Source: Thelonectria olida (Eukaryota > Ascomycota > Sordariomycetes > Hypocreales > Nectriaceae). Taken from it: a stretch of DNA of 64,000 nucleotides. Under the pieces are notes generated by a model. The model worked only from the letters and a program-made list of their open reading frames with translations, was not told the DNA's origin and did no database searches. The stretch is taken from positions 372,001-436,000 of the forward strand of contig JAGPYM010000010.1 of NCBI GenBank assembly GCA_020736575.1, written 5' to 3'. Below are positions 23,421 through 33,215 of this stretch, one piece after another. The translations under genes were made by a program, and so were the position numbers. Numbering within the stretch: the stretch's first letter is position 1; each line of letters begins with the position of its first letter.

Positions 23421-25199
23421 GTTGAAGAATGGCCTCGAAGCAAAGGGGTGATTTTCGAACGAGAGAGATCCAATGTAACAACAATAGAAGGTCGAAGAAG
23501 ACAAGCAGAAAAACGAGCGACAAGATGGACCGACCTCCCTCGGGTGTCGTAGTCTCACTGACTGACTGGTCCAGAGCTTCTGATCGCGCCAGCTCAGCTC
23601 GTCCTCTTTATACCACCCACCCACCGTCTAATAGTTCACCACGCACATAGCCTCGCAAGGATTTTCTTCTCGTACTACCCCGACCAATTCCAATGTATCG
23701 CGGGCAGCCCCTCTTGATGCATGCTACCGTCGTACTAACGAAGGGCTTGCTGGACGAGGGTTTGAACGGGAAGCGGTGGAGGCTGGATGGATCTCGTATA
23801 TCAAACATTGCCAACTTGTTGTTCGTGTTGCTCAAAGGGTGGATTTCGTGTGGTTTTTCTCGGTGCCATTGGTTTGATGATGCGGAAACGGGCCAGAACA
23901 ACGGGAGCAGAGATGGGAGGCTGTATGGACCCCTGCAGTAGTATCACCATGATGCCTCTGTACAAGTTGTTCCGGTTCCCTCTTATCGTACTATGTACCG
24001 GTAAATCTATTGTTTTCGTTCTATACTTGGAAAGATACTTCTCATCCAATACCAAGACCAACAAGCCGAGAGTCAAACGCGTGGTATCGAAAGCAATAAA
24101 CCCTCCATCTCACCGTGATAACACCGAACCTGCCGTCCAAGAACCTTTGGTATCGATTCCAATGCCCATTCACACAAGGCCTGCAATTGCAAAGCTTAAG
24201 CCCTCGATTCGTGCGTCCAGTGCCGCGTACCACAACCTCCCACTCGACTTAAACCAAGGCAGTGGGTTGGAATACCGTCTTACCCGACGGCCACGAGCTG
24301 GTTAGCCGGCCGTTTCCCATGCTCGCACTGCCCATATGGGAATATAAATGAATGGAGCTTTCGCCCGCCCGTCGTACGCCTGTCGAGAGTGCCTGATGCA
24401 AGTAGCCGTTCTGGACCTTTCAGCTCGTCGCGGAACGGTAGCACGAGCTCAGGCCCATCATGTTGCAAACATAGTGCTCATGCCATGCAATAACAACATG
24501 CGTGGTCGCACAACAGTCCGCCATCTTTGGGCTGATTGCGCATGTGATGTGGCGGGACAGGTTATCGAATCGGTCAATCTCGCCTTTGGTAGTTTGCCTT
24601 GGCGACTGACATCTGCGTCCGCTGAAGTATGCAGAATCGCCATGTTTGTGGCAATAAGTAATCTCATTGGCTGATACAAACGGCGAGTTGCCTCCCGTGA
24701 GTACTCCTACCCAGCCTCTCCCGTCGGAACATTGAATATCATCGGGAAGCAAGTGGAAGACGGGAAGCGGACGCCTGAGCCAACAAGAGGGACCAGACGT
24801 TTCACATCTCGGCAGCAGACCAGCCAAGGCACACAAAAGAGATTATTGTGAAAAATACGGACACAATGTGTTCTCGGCATCATCACGTTACACCCAGAAA
24901 CATGGCGGTGGGCGAAGTAGCACAGGAAACGGTTCCTAATCTGGCCCTGACGATCGCCATGGCACAAGTCAAACGATGGCCGCCACCATGGTAGCCAACT
25001 GAGACTCTGTTTCAGGGCTGAAAAATGATGTATTGGATTGGAGGTTGGTCTTGTTGGGTGTTGCACAGAAAGGGGACGTGGTTGAACAAAGGGAGGCCAT
25101 ATCAGCAAGAACGCGGACATGGGAGACGTGATGGCGCATGGAAATTCATGCTCAATTCATTTCGACATCTACTTTGTTTTGCTTGGTTTGTATTCTACC
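23421..25199. other. Intergenic, 1.8 kb, no supported gene
   Basis: The first ~250 bp form the promoter of the Ser/Thr-rich gene. The rest holds several 60-170-codon frames on both strands that overlap each other, have no domain and cannot be joined by good introns. The end at about 25180-25199 is the 3' flank of the superoxide dismutase gene. Confidence 0.4.
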
Positions 25200-25984
25200 T
25201 CAGATAGAGGCCCGAAGCACCTTGAAGGCATCCTCACGGGTGCCGTTGAAGCGAGCCTCGGCAGTCTTCCAGTTGATGACCTTCCAGATGTTCTCAATGT
25301 ATGCAGCCTTTCCGTTGAGATACTAATGTGTCGGTCAGCATCATTTCCTGCAGTGGATGTATTACGACTTGAAAGAATTGCTCACTTGAAGATAGTATGC
25401 GTGCTCCCACATATCGATGCCGAAGATGGGCACCTCGCCTCCCACGACAGGATCCTGGTCCTTTGTGGTGACAATGCGCAGGGTCTCGCCATCCCTGACC
25501 AACCAGCCCCAGCCACTGCCCTGCAGCCCGAGCAGGGCCTTTTGCATGGCGGCCTGGAAGCCCGCGACGTCGCCCCAGGTCTTTTCAATCTCGGCTGTCA
25601 GGGCAGGGGCGGCCGTCTCATGCTTGGCATCTGGGGAGTCGGCGGGGGTCAGGTTCTCCCAGAACAGAGAGTGGTTGATGTGGCCGCCACCGTTGAACTT
25701 GATGGCAGATTGCAGGGCAATCTGTGCGGCAATGTCGTTGGATGTGGTGGCGTTGTCGTAAGACTTCAGGGCGTTGTTTAGGTTCGTCACGTAAGCTTGG
25801 TGGTGCTTACCATGGTGCAGCTCCATGATTTGGAAGGAGATGCTCGGCTCGAGGGCCTGGAGGTGTCAGCTCAAGTCAAGAAGATGCTCATATTTCCTCA
25901 TGGACGCGGGGATCAAGGGTTGCGGACGATACTCACATCGTAGGCGTAGGGCAACGGCGGCAGAGAGTAGGCCGAGACAGACAT
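25200..25984 (-). CDS. Mn/Fe superoxide dismutase, cytosolic type
   Basis: Converts superoxide to hydrogen peroxide and oxygen. Three exons (25937-25984, 25386-25856, 25200-25322) sum to 642 nt, 213 codons. It starts MSVSAYSLPPLPYAYDALEP, so the enzyme begins right at the mature SOD fold with no mitochondrial leader. Metal ligands are visible: His in LHHGKHHQAY, His in GGGHINHSLFW, and Asp and His in FGIDMWEHAYYLQY. GSGWGWLV is the conserved core strand. The last exon supplies YLNGKAAYIENIWKVINW and the C-terminal helix. Mn is more likely than Fe for a fungal enzyme, but that is inference. Absence of a leader suggests a cytosolic (or peroxisomal) isoform, not the mitochondrial one. Confidence 0.95.
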
Positions 25985-26673
25985 GGTTTCTGCTATAGAG
26001 GATGGGATGATGAAGGAGACGAATGCGGAAGATTGGACGGATTGACTCTGAGATCAGACAGTAGAAGCAGAGGGCAGATTACTGGGAAACAAGAGAAGAG
26101 GGGTAAAGGTGATGAAGATACCTGCGTCGGTACTACATATGTACCGAGGACAGAGCCCCCGGAGAGTTACAGTTCCGATGCCGGTGCTTGCGTCAGATCA
26201 GGAAGGCATCAGCCATCGAGTATTAGAAATGCAAGACCCATAGGTAGCTAACCACTACCGTTCGCTCCGACCCTGAGGGCCTCTATTTAAAAAGGTACGT
26301 ATACTCTGAATGTGCATCGCACTTTTCCCCCTCAAACTTGCTCATATAATGTTTCCTATTTGGGGAGCGGCGCTAGGGAATGCGGCGTCATGATTGGATC
26401 CACTCGTTGGCACTGCGCAAGTTATTGAGGCTATGAAACGAACTCATCATGTGAGATGAATGAAATGGGAGAGAATGTTACAATACAAGATTGTCACAGC
26501 TCCTGTCATGAATCGTTGACATCTTTTTGTAATAAGCTCTCTTGAGATACTAAAACGGTTGCCCACGTACTCACTTCTCTTCTTCTCTCTACCCTCGGTC
26601 CTCTGTACTGTCCTCTGTCCAGTTTTCTACACTGACCTTTCACCGTCCCGACTATCATCCCATCCTCTCAACC
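25985..26673. promoter_or_regulatory. Divergent promoter region between SOD and the 159-aa gene
   Basis: 689 bp between two divergent start codons. The plus-strand side has a pyrimidine-rich stretch (26570-26660, cttctcttcttctctctacc) typical of a fungal leader. No supported gene. Confidence 0.4.
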
Positions 26674-27220
26674 ATGTGCGGCCCTGAAAACACAAACAGA
26701 CCGCGAGGAGGTGCTCTCGTTGCTCTCAATCCTCCCATCGACACCCTCACTTCCCCCTTCAACCTCTGCGGCGACCTCTCCTTCCACACTCCCGGCAGCC
26801 CTGGCAGCACCACCGCAACTCACGCCAGACTCACTCCCAGTGAAGCCTGCGATATCAACCGCCTCTCCAATCTCTTTGTCGTGATCCAGTATGCTCCATC
26901 CAGGTTCCTAAGCTACCCTGGCCCCCCATGCTGACCTTGCATCTACTTCGCGCAGCTCTAGCGGCGACCTTACCAGAAACGCATACGAGTGCGGGCTGTT
27001 CCGGCAGTTCGCTTTTCCATTCACTCCAACAAGGATCTCAGACGACCAGTTTGTGGAATTGTCCTTGGATAAGCCGCTTTCACTAGAGGTTGGAAATGAC
27101 GGTATTATCGGTCGACGAGTCTCCCTATATTCACGGCCATCTTCCGGACATGAAATCGTTGTAGCAGAGGGTATTGTCGGATTCAACTTTCTGAATCAGT
27201 CGCAGCCGTCTTCCCCATGA
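26674..27220 (+). CDS. Small hypothetical protein, 159 aa, two exons
   Basis: Exons 26674-26888 and 26956-27220, joined by a 67-nt GT-AG intron (donor gtatgc, acceptor gcgcag), give 159 codons with phase agreement. The first exon encodes MCGPENTNRPRGG and an N-terminal region with Pro, Thr and Leu; the second encodes a compact segment (RNAYECGLFRQFAFPFTP, then VGNDGIIGRRVSLYSR) and ends FNFLNQSQPSSP. No signal peptide or membrane helix is seen and I do not recognise a family. The pyrimidine-rich promoter and the intron support a real gene; it may be lineage-specific. Confidence 0.6.
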
Positions 27221-27886
27221 AACACACACCAAGGCCGATGTCATTCCAGTAACCATCAAGGTGCGCCGGGGGCGGACTCACTACTCAAAAAACCGTGGAG
27301 CGTATTCGTGCTCGCCGCAGCGCCTACGGGCTCTTCACCATACTCACCATAATCAAGCGAATCAACGCCATCACTCACAGGGGACAACCAAGAGACGAGA
27401 GTTGATTTGTCTCCAAAGAGGAGAATATAGTGATTTCTCAGGAGAATTGGGCGATTGAGAATTTTGGCGTTCGCGGAGGATCTCTCAGTTCATGAAAGGA
27501 CCTTTACAGGATAGCATAGAGCGAGGGCGTCATTGGGCGCGGACCAAGGAATACAATATCGAAAAGAGAACAAACATGATAGTAGTAGATTTCCACAAAC
27601 CGCAACCTTCCGTTACTCTGTCTCCAAATACTTTTCTCACGTCTTGAATGCTGATGTGTGCTTGAAAGTGATGAGTGAGCTTGAGCACCTTGATGGCTCA
27701 GGTTGAACGGTAGCTACCTAGTCAACATCTCGCGCCTTCACGTGACGCCCTCCGTTTCAACCACCGTCAAGCTTACGGTGCAACCACAACGTCCTAAGTC
27801 CGTTACCTCCGTCACACCAATGCCCCTCAACTCACGACTCACAAATCATAAATCACAATGTCTCCTAAAGGAATGCGCAAGCAATC
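27221..27886. promoter_or_regulatory. Upstream region of the Zn2Cys6 activator gene, with an overlapping uORF
   Basis: 666 bp without a supported protein gene. At 27858-27899 a 13-codon upstream ORF (MSPKGMRKQSCQH) starts 29 nt before the activator ATG and ends 10 nt inside its coding region, so ribosomes translating it would miss the main start. This may restrain translation. Confidence 0.45.
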
Positions 27887-29774
27887 ATGTCAACACTAGC
27901 AAAGTCCCAAAACGTCTGTACCGGATGTCGATCCAGAAAGAAGAAATGTGATGCAAGTTTGACCCTAACGATATGTTAGTATTCAGACTAACTCCAGTCA
28001 GGGCGAACGTCCAAGTTGTTCATCGTGTCACAAACGAGGCGACTTGTGCTTCTATGCTGGCGCTCCGTCACAAGCACTTGTAGACTCTCTCCCATCTCAA
28101 TGGATTCCTGTACCAGGTTTGGGTGATCATCAAAATGTCGACAACTGGGTCCCGTCCCTTCAAGAAGAGACCTCTGCCCTTCATCCTCAACTCACCGGAT
28201 GGCCCTCGCTCACACTTGCAACACCTGTTCGGGAGGCCGGCGTATTAACAGAATCAGTTGACTCAGGTCAACAAAACACACCCCTTCCAAATACGTCTCA
28301 TACCAGTGATGACGGTCTTCTTACTCCTCCTCGGGGCTCAACTTCACCTTCCGAACCAACCAGCCTGCCCCCTCATGACCAGCTACAACAACTCATGGAC
28401 CTCTACTTCGAAAAGTTCTACAAGTATCTACCAATACTCCACAAGCCAACTATCGTGTCAAAGATACACTCTCGGCATTACAACGACTCTCATCTCCTTC
28501 TGTTCTCTATCATTGCCGTGTCAGCGAGCGCACATCCAAACCGCGAGATCCAACAGTCACAGATGGACTGGTACAATCAAGCAAGGAGCCTCTTCTCAAA
28601 AGCCATTCACTCCCAACATGACCCTCTCCAAACCGTAATTGCAGCAAACTTTATCATCTTCCAGGCCATGGTCGTCAACGAGCACTCAGCCGCGTGGGTC
28701 ACCCTCGGTGAGGCGTGGAGGCGGGCAGTCTCGGCGGGCTACAACATACAAGACAGTGCAGTCCAAACGGTGCGCAATGCTCTCGGTCCGACACCTTGCA
28801 TTAATTGGATCGAGATGGAAGAGTGTCGGAGGGCCATGTGGATGCTCTTCATCTGCGATAGAGGCATGTGCTTCCCTATCGGCTTGACACATGCCATTGA
28901 TGATCGGCAAATACGGATCAACTTTCCAATAGACGAGGGCGATTTCCAGGTTACCATGGAGCCTTCTTCCGATAATTCGATTCAGTACACTCCACATCTC
29001 GACCGATTGATCACCCTCGTCCAAGAAAGAGCTCGGAAGAAGACGGCAACATTGATGCAGTTCATTGTGCTCGCCTACGTGTTCCTAGGCCGTGTATCCG
29101 AACGTATTTACGCTCTCGACTATGACTACGAAGAGCAAAAGCCGCACTTGGACGCATTGACATCTAATCTGCTCAGAATTCGACTCATGCTGCCTCGCTC
29201 TGCCACCGACCTCTCGGCTGCAGACTATCGTGACTTTACTTACGTTGTCTGGCTCAACGTCATCATGAGCGTCGGCACCATACTGCTGTACCACAGGCCT
29301 CTCGGAGATGGCGAGACCCTTGACGACCAGACCGAACTGTCAACCAATTGGCCTCATTGCGTCTTTGCCGCTCGGGGCGCCGTTGCAACAATACGAGATG
29401 CATCTCGGTCCTCTACAGATTTCGTCATTAATCCTCACCTCTCGGCAAAGCTATTCACATGCGGTCGTATTCTCGTCATGGAATACATCTGCCCGTCAAT
29501 CCCACAACGAAAGACTACCACTGGTTCGCCAAGTACAATTACGAGAGACGCCGCCCTCCGAGACGATCTAGATATCTTGTTTCTGACGTTTGAGCGCCTG
29601 AAAGAAGCTCTTAATGGCGTTGGTAGGAAGTTTCGCAACGGGCTAGTTATGTACATTAGGGACGATGAGAAACATGTCCTTGAATCCAAGGCCAGCGGAT
29701 CGAGGGGTTTGCTTCGCACTTGTGAAAGATGGCCTCAAGTAGATGACGTTGAATATGTTGCATTTCCGGACTAA
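27887..29774 (+). CDS. Zn2Cys6 fungal transcription activator, 612 aa
   Basis: Binuclear zinc-cluster transcription factor. Exons 27887-27952 and 28002-29774 give 612 codons. The intron is non-canonical (GC donor gcaagt, AG acceptor, branch-like actaac) and splits the zinc cluster; splicing gives CTGCRSRKKKC then DGERPSCSSCHKRGDLC, which fits C-x2-C-x6-C-x6-C-x2-C-x6-C exactly. Residues ~130-400 match the fungal-specific middle homology domain: the first helices have YFEKFYKYLPILHKPT, and the signature region is WMLFICDRGMCFPIGLTHAI. It lies convergent with a dehydrogenase gene 91 bp away; regulation of that gene is conceivable but unproven. Confidence 0.92.
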
Positions 29775-29864
29775 ACGAGAGTGGAGTGTCTGGATACATC
29801 TTTGTTTCTACTCTACAAGCTTCGAAGTGTGTCTATCCGCTATCGGAACCTCAAGATGACGGCA

Positions 29865-30686
29865 CTAGATGGTGATATCAGCACCCTTGCTGTCACCAAC
29901 CATCCTCCCACCGTCTGCAACCACAGTCGATCCCGTCGCAAACGTACTCTTCATCAAATATAAATACACCTCAGCCATCTGCTCGGCCGTGCCCACCGTC
30001 CCTGTGATCGTATCCTTCTTCATCGTCTCCAAAACCCCGGGCAATATCTCCTTTGGGATGTTATCAAACAGCTCCGTGTGGATCGCCCCCGGGACCGCGC
30101 AGTTCACGCGCAAGGGCTTCAGATCAATGGCCAGCGCCCGCGAGAGAGGTTCAGCGCCAGCAGCCGTGCCCGCGAGGACGGACCAGCCCGGGCCAGGTCG
30201 CCAGGACATGGTGCCGCCGGTGAGTGTGAGGGAGCTGTTGGTGCCCGGGGTCATGTACTTGGGGAGGTGCTTTGCGAGCATAATGGCGCCCGTGATGCGC
30301 ACCGTGGAGGCCTTTGCAATGTCCGGCAAGACGACCTTGTCGATGGCGACGGTTCGAACAGGGTCTCCAGCAGTAAAGACGACGTGGTCAATGTTTCCAC
30401 CCTGAGTCGCGAATTCCAAGAGGCTCTTGACGTTGTCTTCGATGGTGTCAGGGTTCGACAGGTCACACGTCTTTCCGGCAATGTCACGCGGGGCCAAGCC
30501 GTTGGACTCGAGATGGTCCTTGAGGCGAGTGATGGCAGTGTCCAGCTTGGTCTGGTTGGAACTGCTGAGGATGACGTGGGCGCCGTGTTCGACGGCACCT
30601 TGAGCGACGGCAAAGCCGATACCGGTTGAGCCGCCGACGACGAGGACGCGTTTGTCGTGAAGCTTGTTGATGAACTTGGGAGCCAT
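29865..30686 (-). CDS. Atypical short-chain dehydrogenase/reductase, 273 aa
   Basis: NAD(P)-binding Rossmann protein of the SDR family, single exon, 273 codons. The dinucleotide motif is VVGGSTGIGFAV (TGxxxGxG type) near residue 16. The central strand reads DHVVFTAGD, replacing the usual NNAG. The position of the catalytic YxxxK lacks both residues: the stretch reads GGTMSWRPGPGWSVLAGTAA, followed by PLSRALAIDLKPLRVNCAVPG, which is otherwise the normal SDR helix and strand. This pattern occurs in a fungal SDR subgroup as I recall, so catalysis may use other residues or be absent. No targeting signal. Convergent with the Zn2Cys6 gene. Confidence 0.9.
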   Translation of the reverse strand: MAPKFINKLHDKRVLVVGGSTGIGFAVAQGAVEHGAHVILSSSNQTKLDTAITRLKDHLESNGLAPRDIAGKTCDLSNPDTIEDNVKSLLEFATQGGNIDHVVFTAGDPVRTVAIDKVVLPDIAKASTVRITGAIMLAKHLPKYMTPGTNSSLTLTGGTMSWRPGPGWSVLAGTAAGAEPLSRALAIDLKPLRVNCAVPGAIHTELFDNIPKEILPGVLETMKKDTITGTVGTAEQMAEVYLYLMKSTFATGSTVVADGGRMVGDSKGADITI

Positions 30687-31700
30687 GATGAAGATGGTGA
30701 AAAGAGAAAGTTTGGAGGGTGGTGTAAGTGATTGTGTGACTTTGTGATCTGAGCTGTGAGGACATGTTCATCTGGGCGTTGCCTCCTTTATAACACATGA
30801 TCGCCGCAAATATGGATACACTTCGAATATGAGAGCGCCGACGATGTTGGTAACACACTGTCGAATGTCGACATGCTCCCCATCTTCAGGTCCGGTCTTG
30901 TCGGCGCCGAGGACAGTTGTCGGAGTGGGTCTAGCGGCGCCGCTCTCCCGCTAGCGTCGGCGCTCACACGGGGCGGGATGGGGAAGGAACGAGGAGAACA
31001 TGATGAATCTTTGTCATGTGACTCATGTCCATGTCTAGGTCAATATATTTACTCTATGGATTGTGTAACATGGCTGGTTGGAAAATAAAATGCATGTTCC
31101 AACGACAATCAAGGAATGACTGTTCCGTTCCTTGTTCATGGCGGCACATCCCCCTCCCCTTCTCTGCCTGGGGCTGGACGTATCGCCAGCCACCTCGCTT
31201 GAACCCGCGAAGCAATCCACGAATAAATACCTCCTTATTCGTGCCTTTGTCTAAATACAAAGTCATATTCGTTCATCTTCAAGCCATACTCAAGTGAATT
31301 GCTCTGCCCAACATTGCCACAACCCCGTGAAAAGAATCTCACTCACACAGCCACACATTCAGCCACACCACGATCCATCCCTCCTGCAGCTGCAGCGTCA
31401 CCGCCAGGCTCACTTTACGCGCTTCGCTAAGTTACGCCAACCAACCAGTCAACGTGAATCAGGGTCTCGGCGGCTCCAGCCGTGGGCCTCCTTGGTCTTG
31501 CCGTTCGTTGTTGTTGTGTCTTGGAACGGACACCAAAGATCAGGGTCAGGGTTTGTTTCCTTTGTTCGTTGTTCTGTTCTGTGCTGTGCTCTACAAATAT
31601 CAGGAGAATATCCTCTCTGGAAAAAAACACTTCAACAAGCTGCTGCTGGACTAACTGATAGCTCACCCATTCTCGAGAACCACCACAGACGACCTCAGAC
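30687..31700. other. Intergenic, 1.0 kb: promoters of two divergent genes
   Basis: Between the start of the dehydrogenase (minus) and the start of the T5orf172 protein (plus). Short ORFs only. No repeat or RNA gene seen. Confidence 0.4.
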
Positions 31701-32951
31701 ATGCCCTTCGTCGCCAACACGCCCGAATCCCTCCTCGGCCGGAACGACTCCCTCAATCCAAGCCTCACATGTCGCGGCATAACCTCCAACGGCCGCCCTT
31801 GTCGCCGTCCCATCTCCGCTCCCAAGTCCAGCAACCTCCGCCCATCTACGCCCGATCCTCGCGAGGAAGGCCTCTACTGCTGGCAGCACAAAGAACAAGC
31901 AAGCCTCTCAGCCCATTCGAGTCCCGGCCCGCGCGCAAACGCGACCCCTATCCTCGAGGGCCGCTCGAGCATTGATACCCTAGCCGATCGCTTGGGCCTC
32001 ATCGAGCTACAGGACAAAAAGAAGAAAAAGACGACGGCGGCTGCCGAGGGGGGGTATACAAACGGCAGCACGACGGGATCGGGGAGTTACAAGCCCGTCT
32101 CTCGTCCGCCCAAGAAGCAGTCCAAGTCACTCGTCGTCTGCTGCTGCTTCTCCGTCCCCATCGAAGAAGTCCCAGAAACACGACCCCCAAGACCCCAGCC
32201 CCGACCCGTGCAACGCACCTCGATCCCCGTGCCACCGACGTCAAAGAGGAACTCGCGCGTGCATTCCAGCAGCCAGCAGCGCATCGATGGCTCCAAAACC
32301 TCCAGCCGGCCCTCGCGGCAGTCCACCGGCTCGCAGACCGCCCAGGCCAAGGACATGATCCCCGACACCCTCGACACCGCCACGGCGTCGGCGCTGATGA
32401 CGGAACTCAGCCGGCCGCACGGCGCCTCGGAAGAATCAGGCTTCATCTACATGTTCTGGCTGACGCCCGTGTCCTCTGCCTCGCCTCCCGTCGACGCCGC
32501 GCGCTCTCTCCTCGCCCCGCCGTCCCCAGCCCGCGGCACCCGCTCCCGCCGAGCCAGCGACGTGGTCTCGCAGTTCGCGAACCAAACCAGCGCCAGCTCG
32601 TCCAAGACGATGATGCTGAAGATCGGACGGGCGCAAAACGTGCAGCGGCGGATGAACCAGTGGCAGCGGCAGTGCGGGTACGACATCGAGATGCTGCGGT
32701 ACTACCCGTACCTGTCGAACGCGAGCGAGTCGTCGGGGGTTGTGCCGCACATGACGCCGCACTGCCACCGGGTCGAGCGGCTGGTGCACATTGAGCTGGG
32801 CGGCATGGGCCTGCGGTGCAAGAAGGAGGCGTGCGAGGCGTGCGGGCGGGACCATCGGGAGTGGTTCGAGGTGGATGCGACGAGGGAGGGCATCAAGACG
32901 GTGGATGAAGTGATACGGCGGTGGATCAAGTGGGATGAGTCGAATGCGTAA
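31701..32951 (+). CDS. T5orf172 (DUF1766) GIY-YIG-fold domain protein, 416 aa
   Basis: Single exon, 416 codons. The first ~55 residues hold a short Cys-containing block (LTCRGITSNGRPCRRPIS, then LYCWQHKEQA), a conserved head of this fungal family that may bind zinc. A long low-complexity Ser/Thr/Pro linker follows. Residues ~245-410 form the T5orf172 domain: SGFIYMFWLTPVSS (first strand), KIGRAQNVQRRMNQWQRQCG (the GIY-YIG-like core) and HRVERLVHIELGGMGLRC, then CGRDHREWFEV near the end. The family includes fission yeast meiotically up-regulated Mug113. DNA binding or cleavage is a family-level expectation, not shown here. Codon use is GC-rich towards the 3' end. Confidence 0.88.
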   Translation: MPFVANTPESLLGRNDSLNPSLTCRGITSNGRPCRRPISAPKSSNLRPSTPDPREEGLYCWQHKEQASLSAHSSPGPRANATPILEGRSSIDTLADRLGLIELQDKKKKKTTAAAEGGYTNGSTTGSGSYKPVSRPPKKQSKSLVVCCCFSVPIEEVPETRPPRPQPRPVQRTSIPVPPTSKRNSRVHSSSQQRIDGSKTSSRPSRQSTGSQTAQAKDMIPDTLDTATASALMTELSRPHGASEESGFIYMFWLTPVSSASPPVDAARSLLAPPSPARGTRSRRASDVVSQFANQTSASSSKTMMLKIGRAQNVQRRMNQWQRQCGYDIEMLRYYPYLSNASESSGVVPHMTPHCHRVERLVHIELGGMGLRCKKEACEACGRDHREWFEVDATREGIKTVDEVIRRWIKWDESNA

Positions 32952-33215
32952 CGATGCACATGACAGACGCGATGAAAAGGGCATGATATATGAATACCTT
33001 GACTTATGAATCAAGACGTCAATTCTCTGAATAGAACCATCATCATTCGTGACTAGAATTATCAGAATTATCCGCCCGCCCTTGGTAGTACCGTCCGTCC
33101 GAAGATTACTCATAATAGGTCGCTATCCCATACTGAAATGTCATCAAGAACTAAAAGGCCCATCATAACCACCCGTTGAAATGTCCAGTCCCTCTATGAA
33201 AGTGCAATCCCATGT

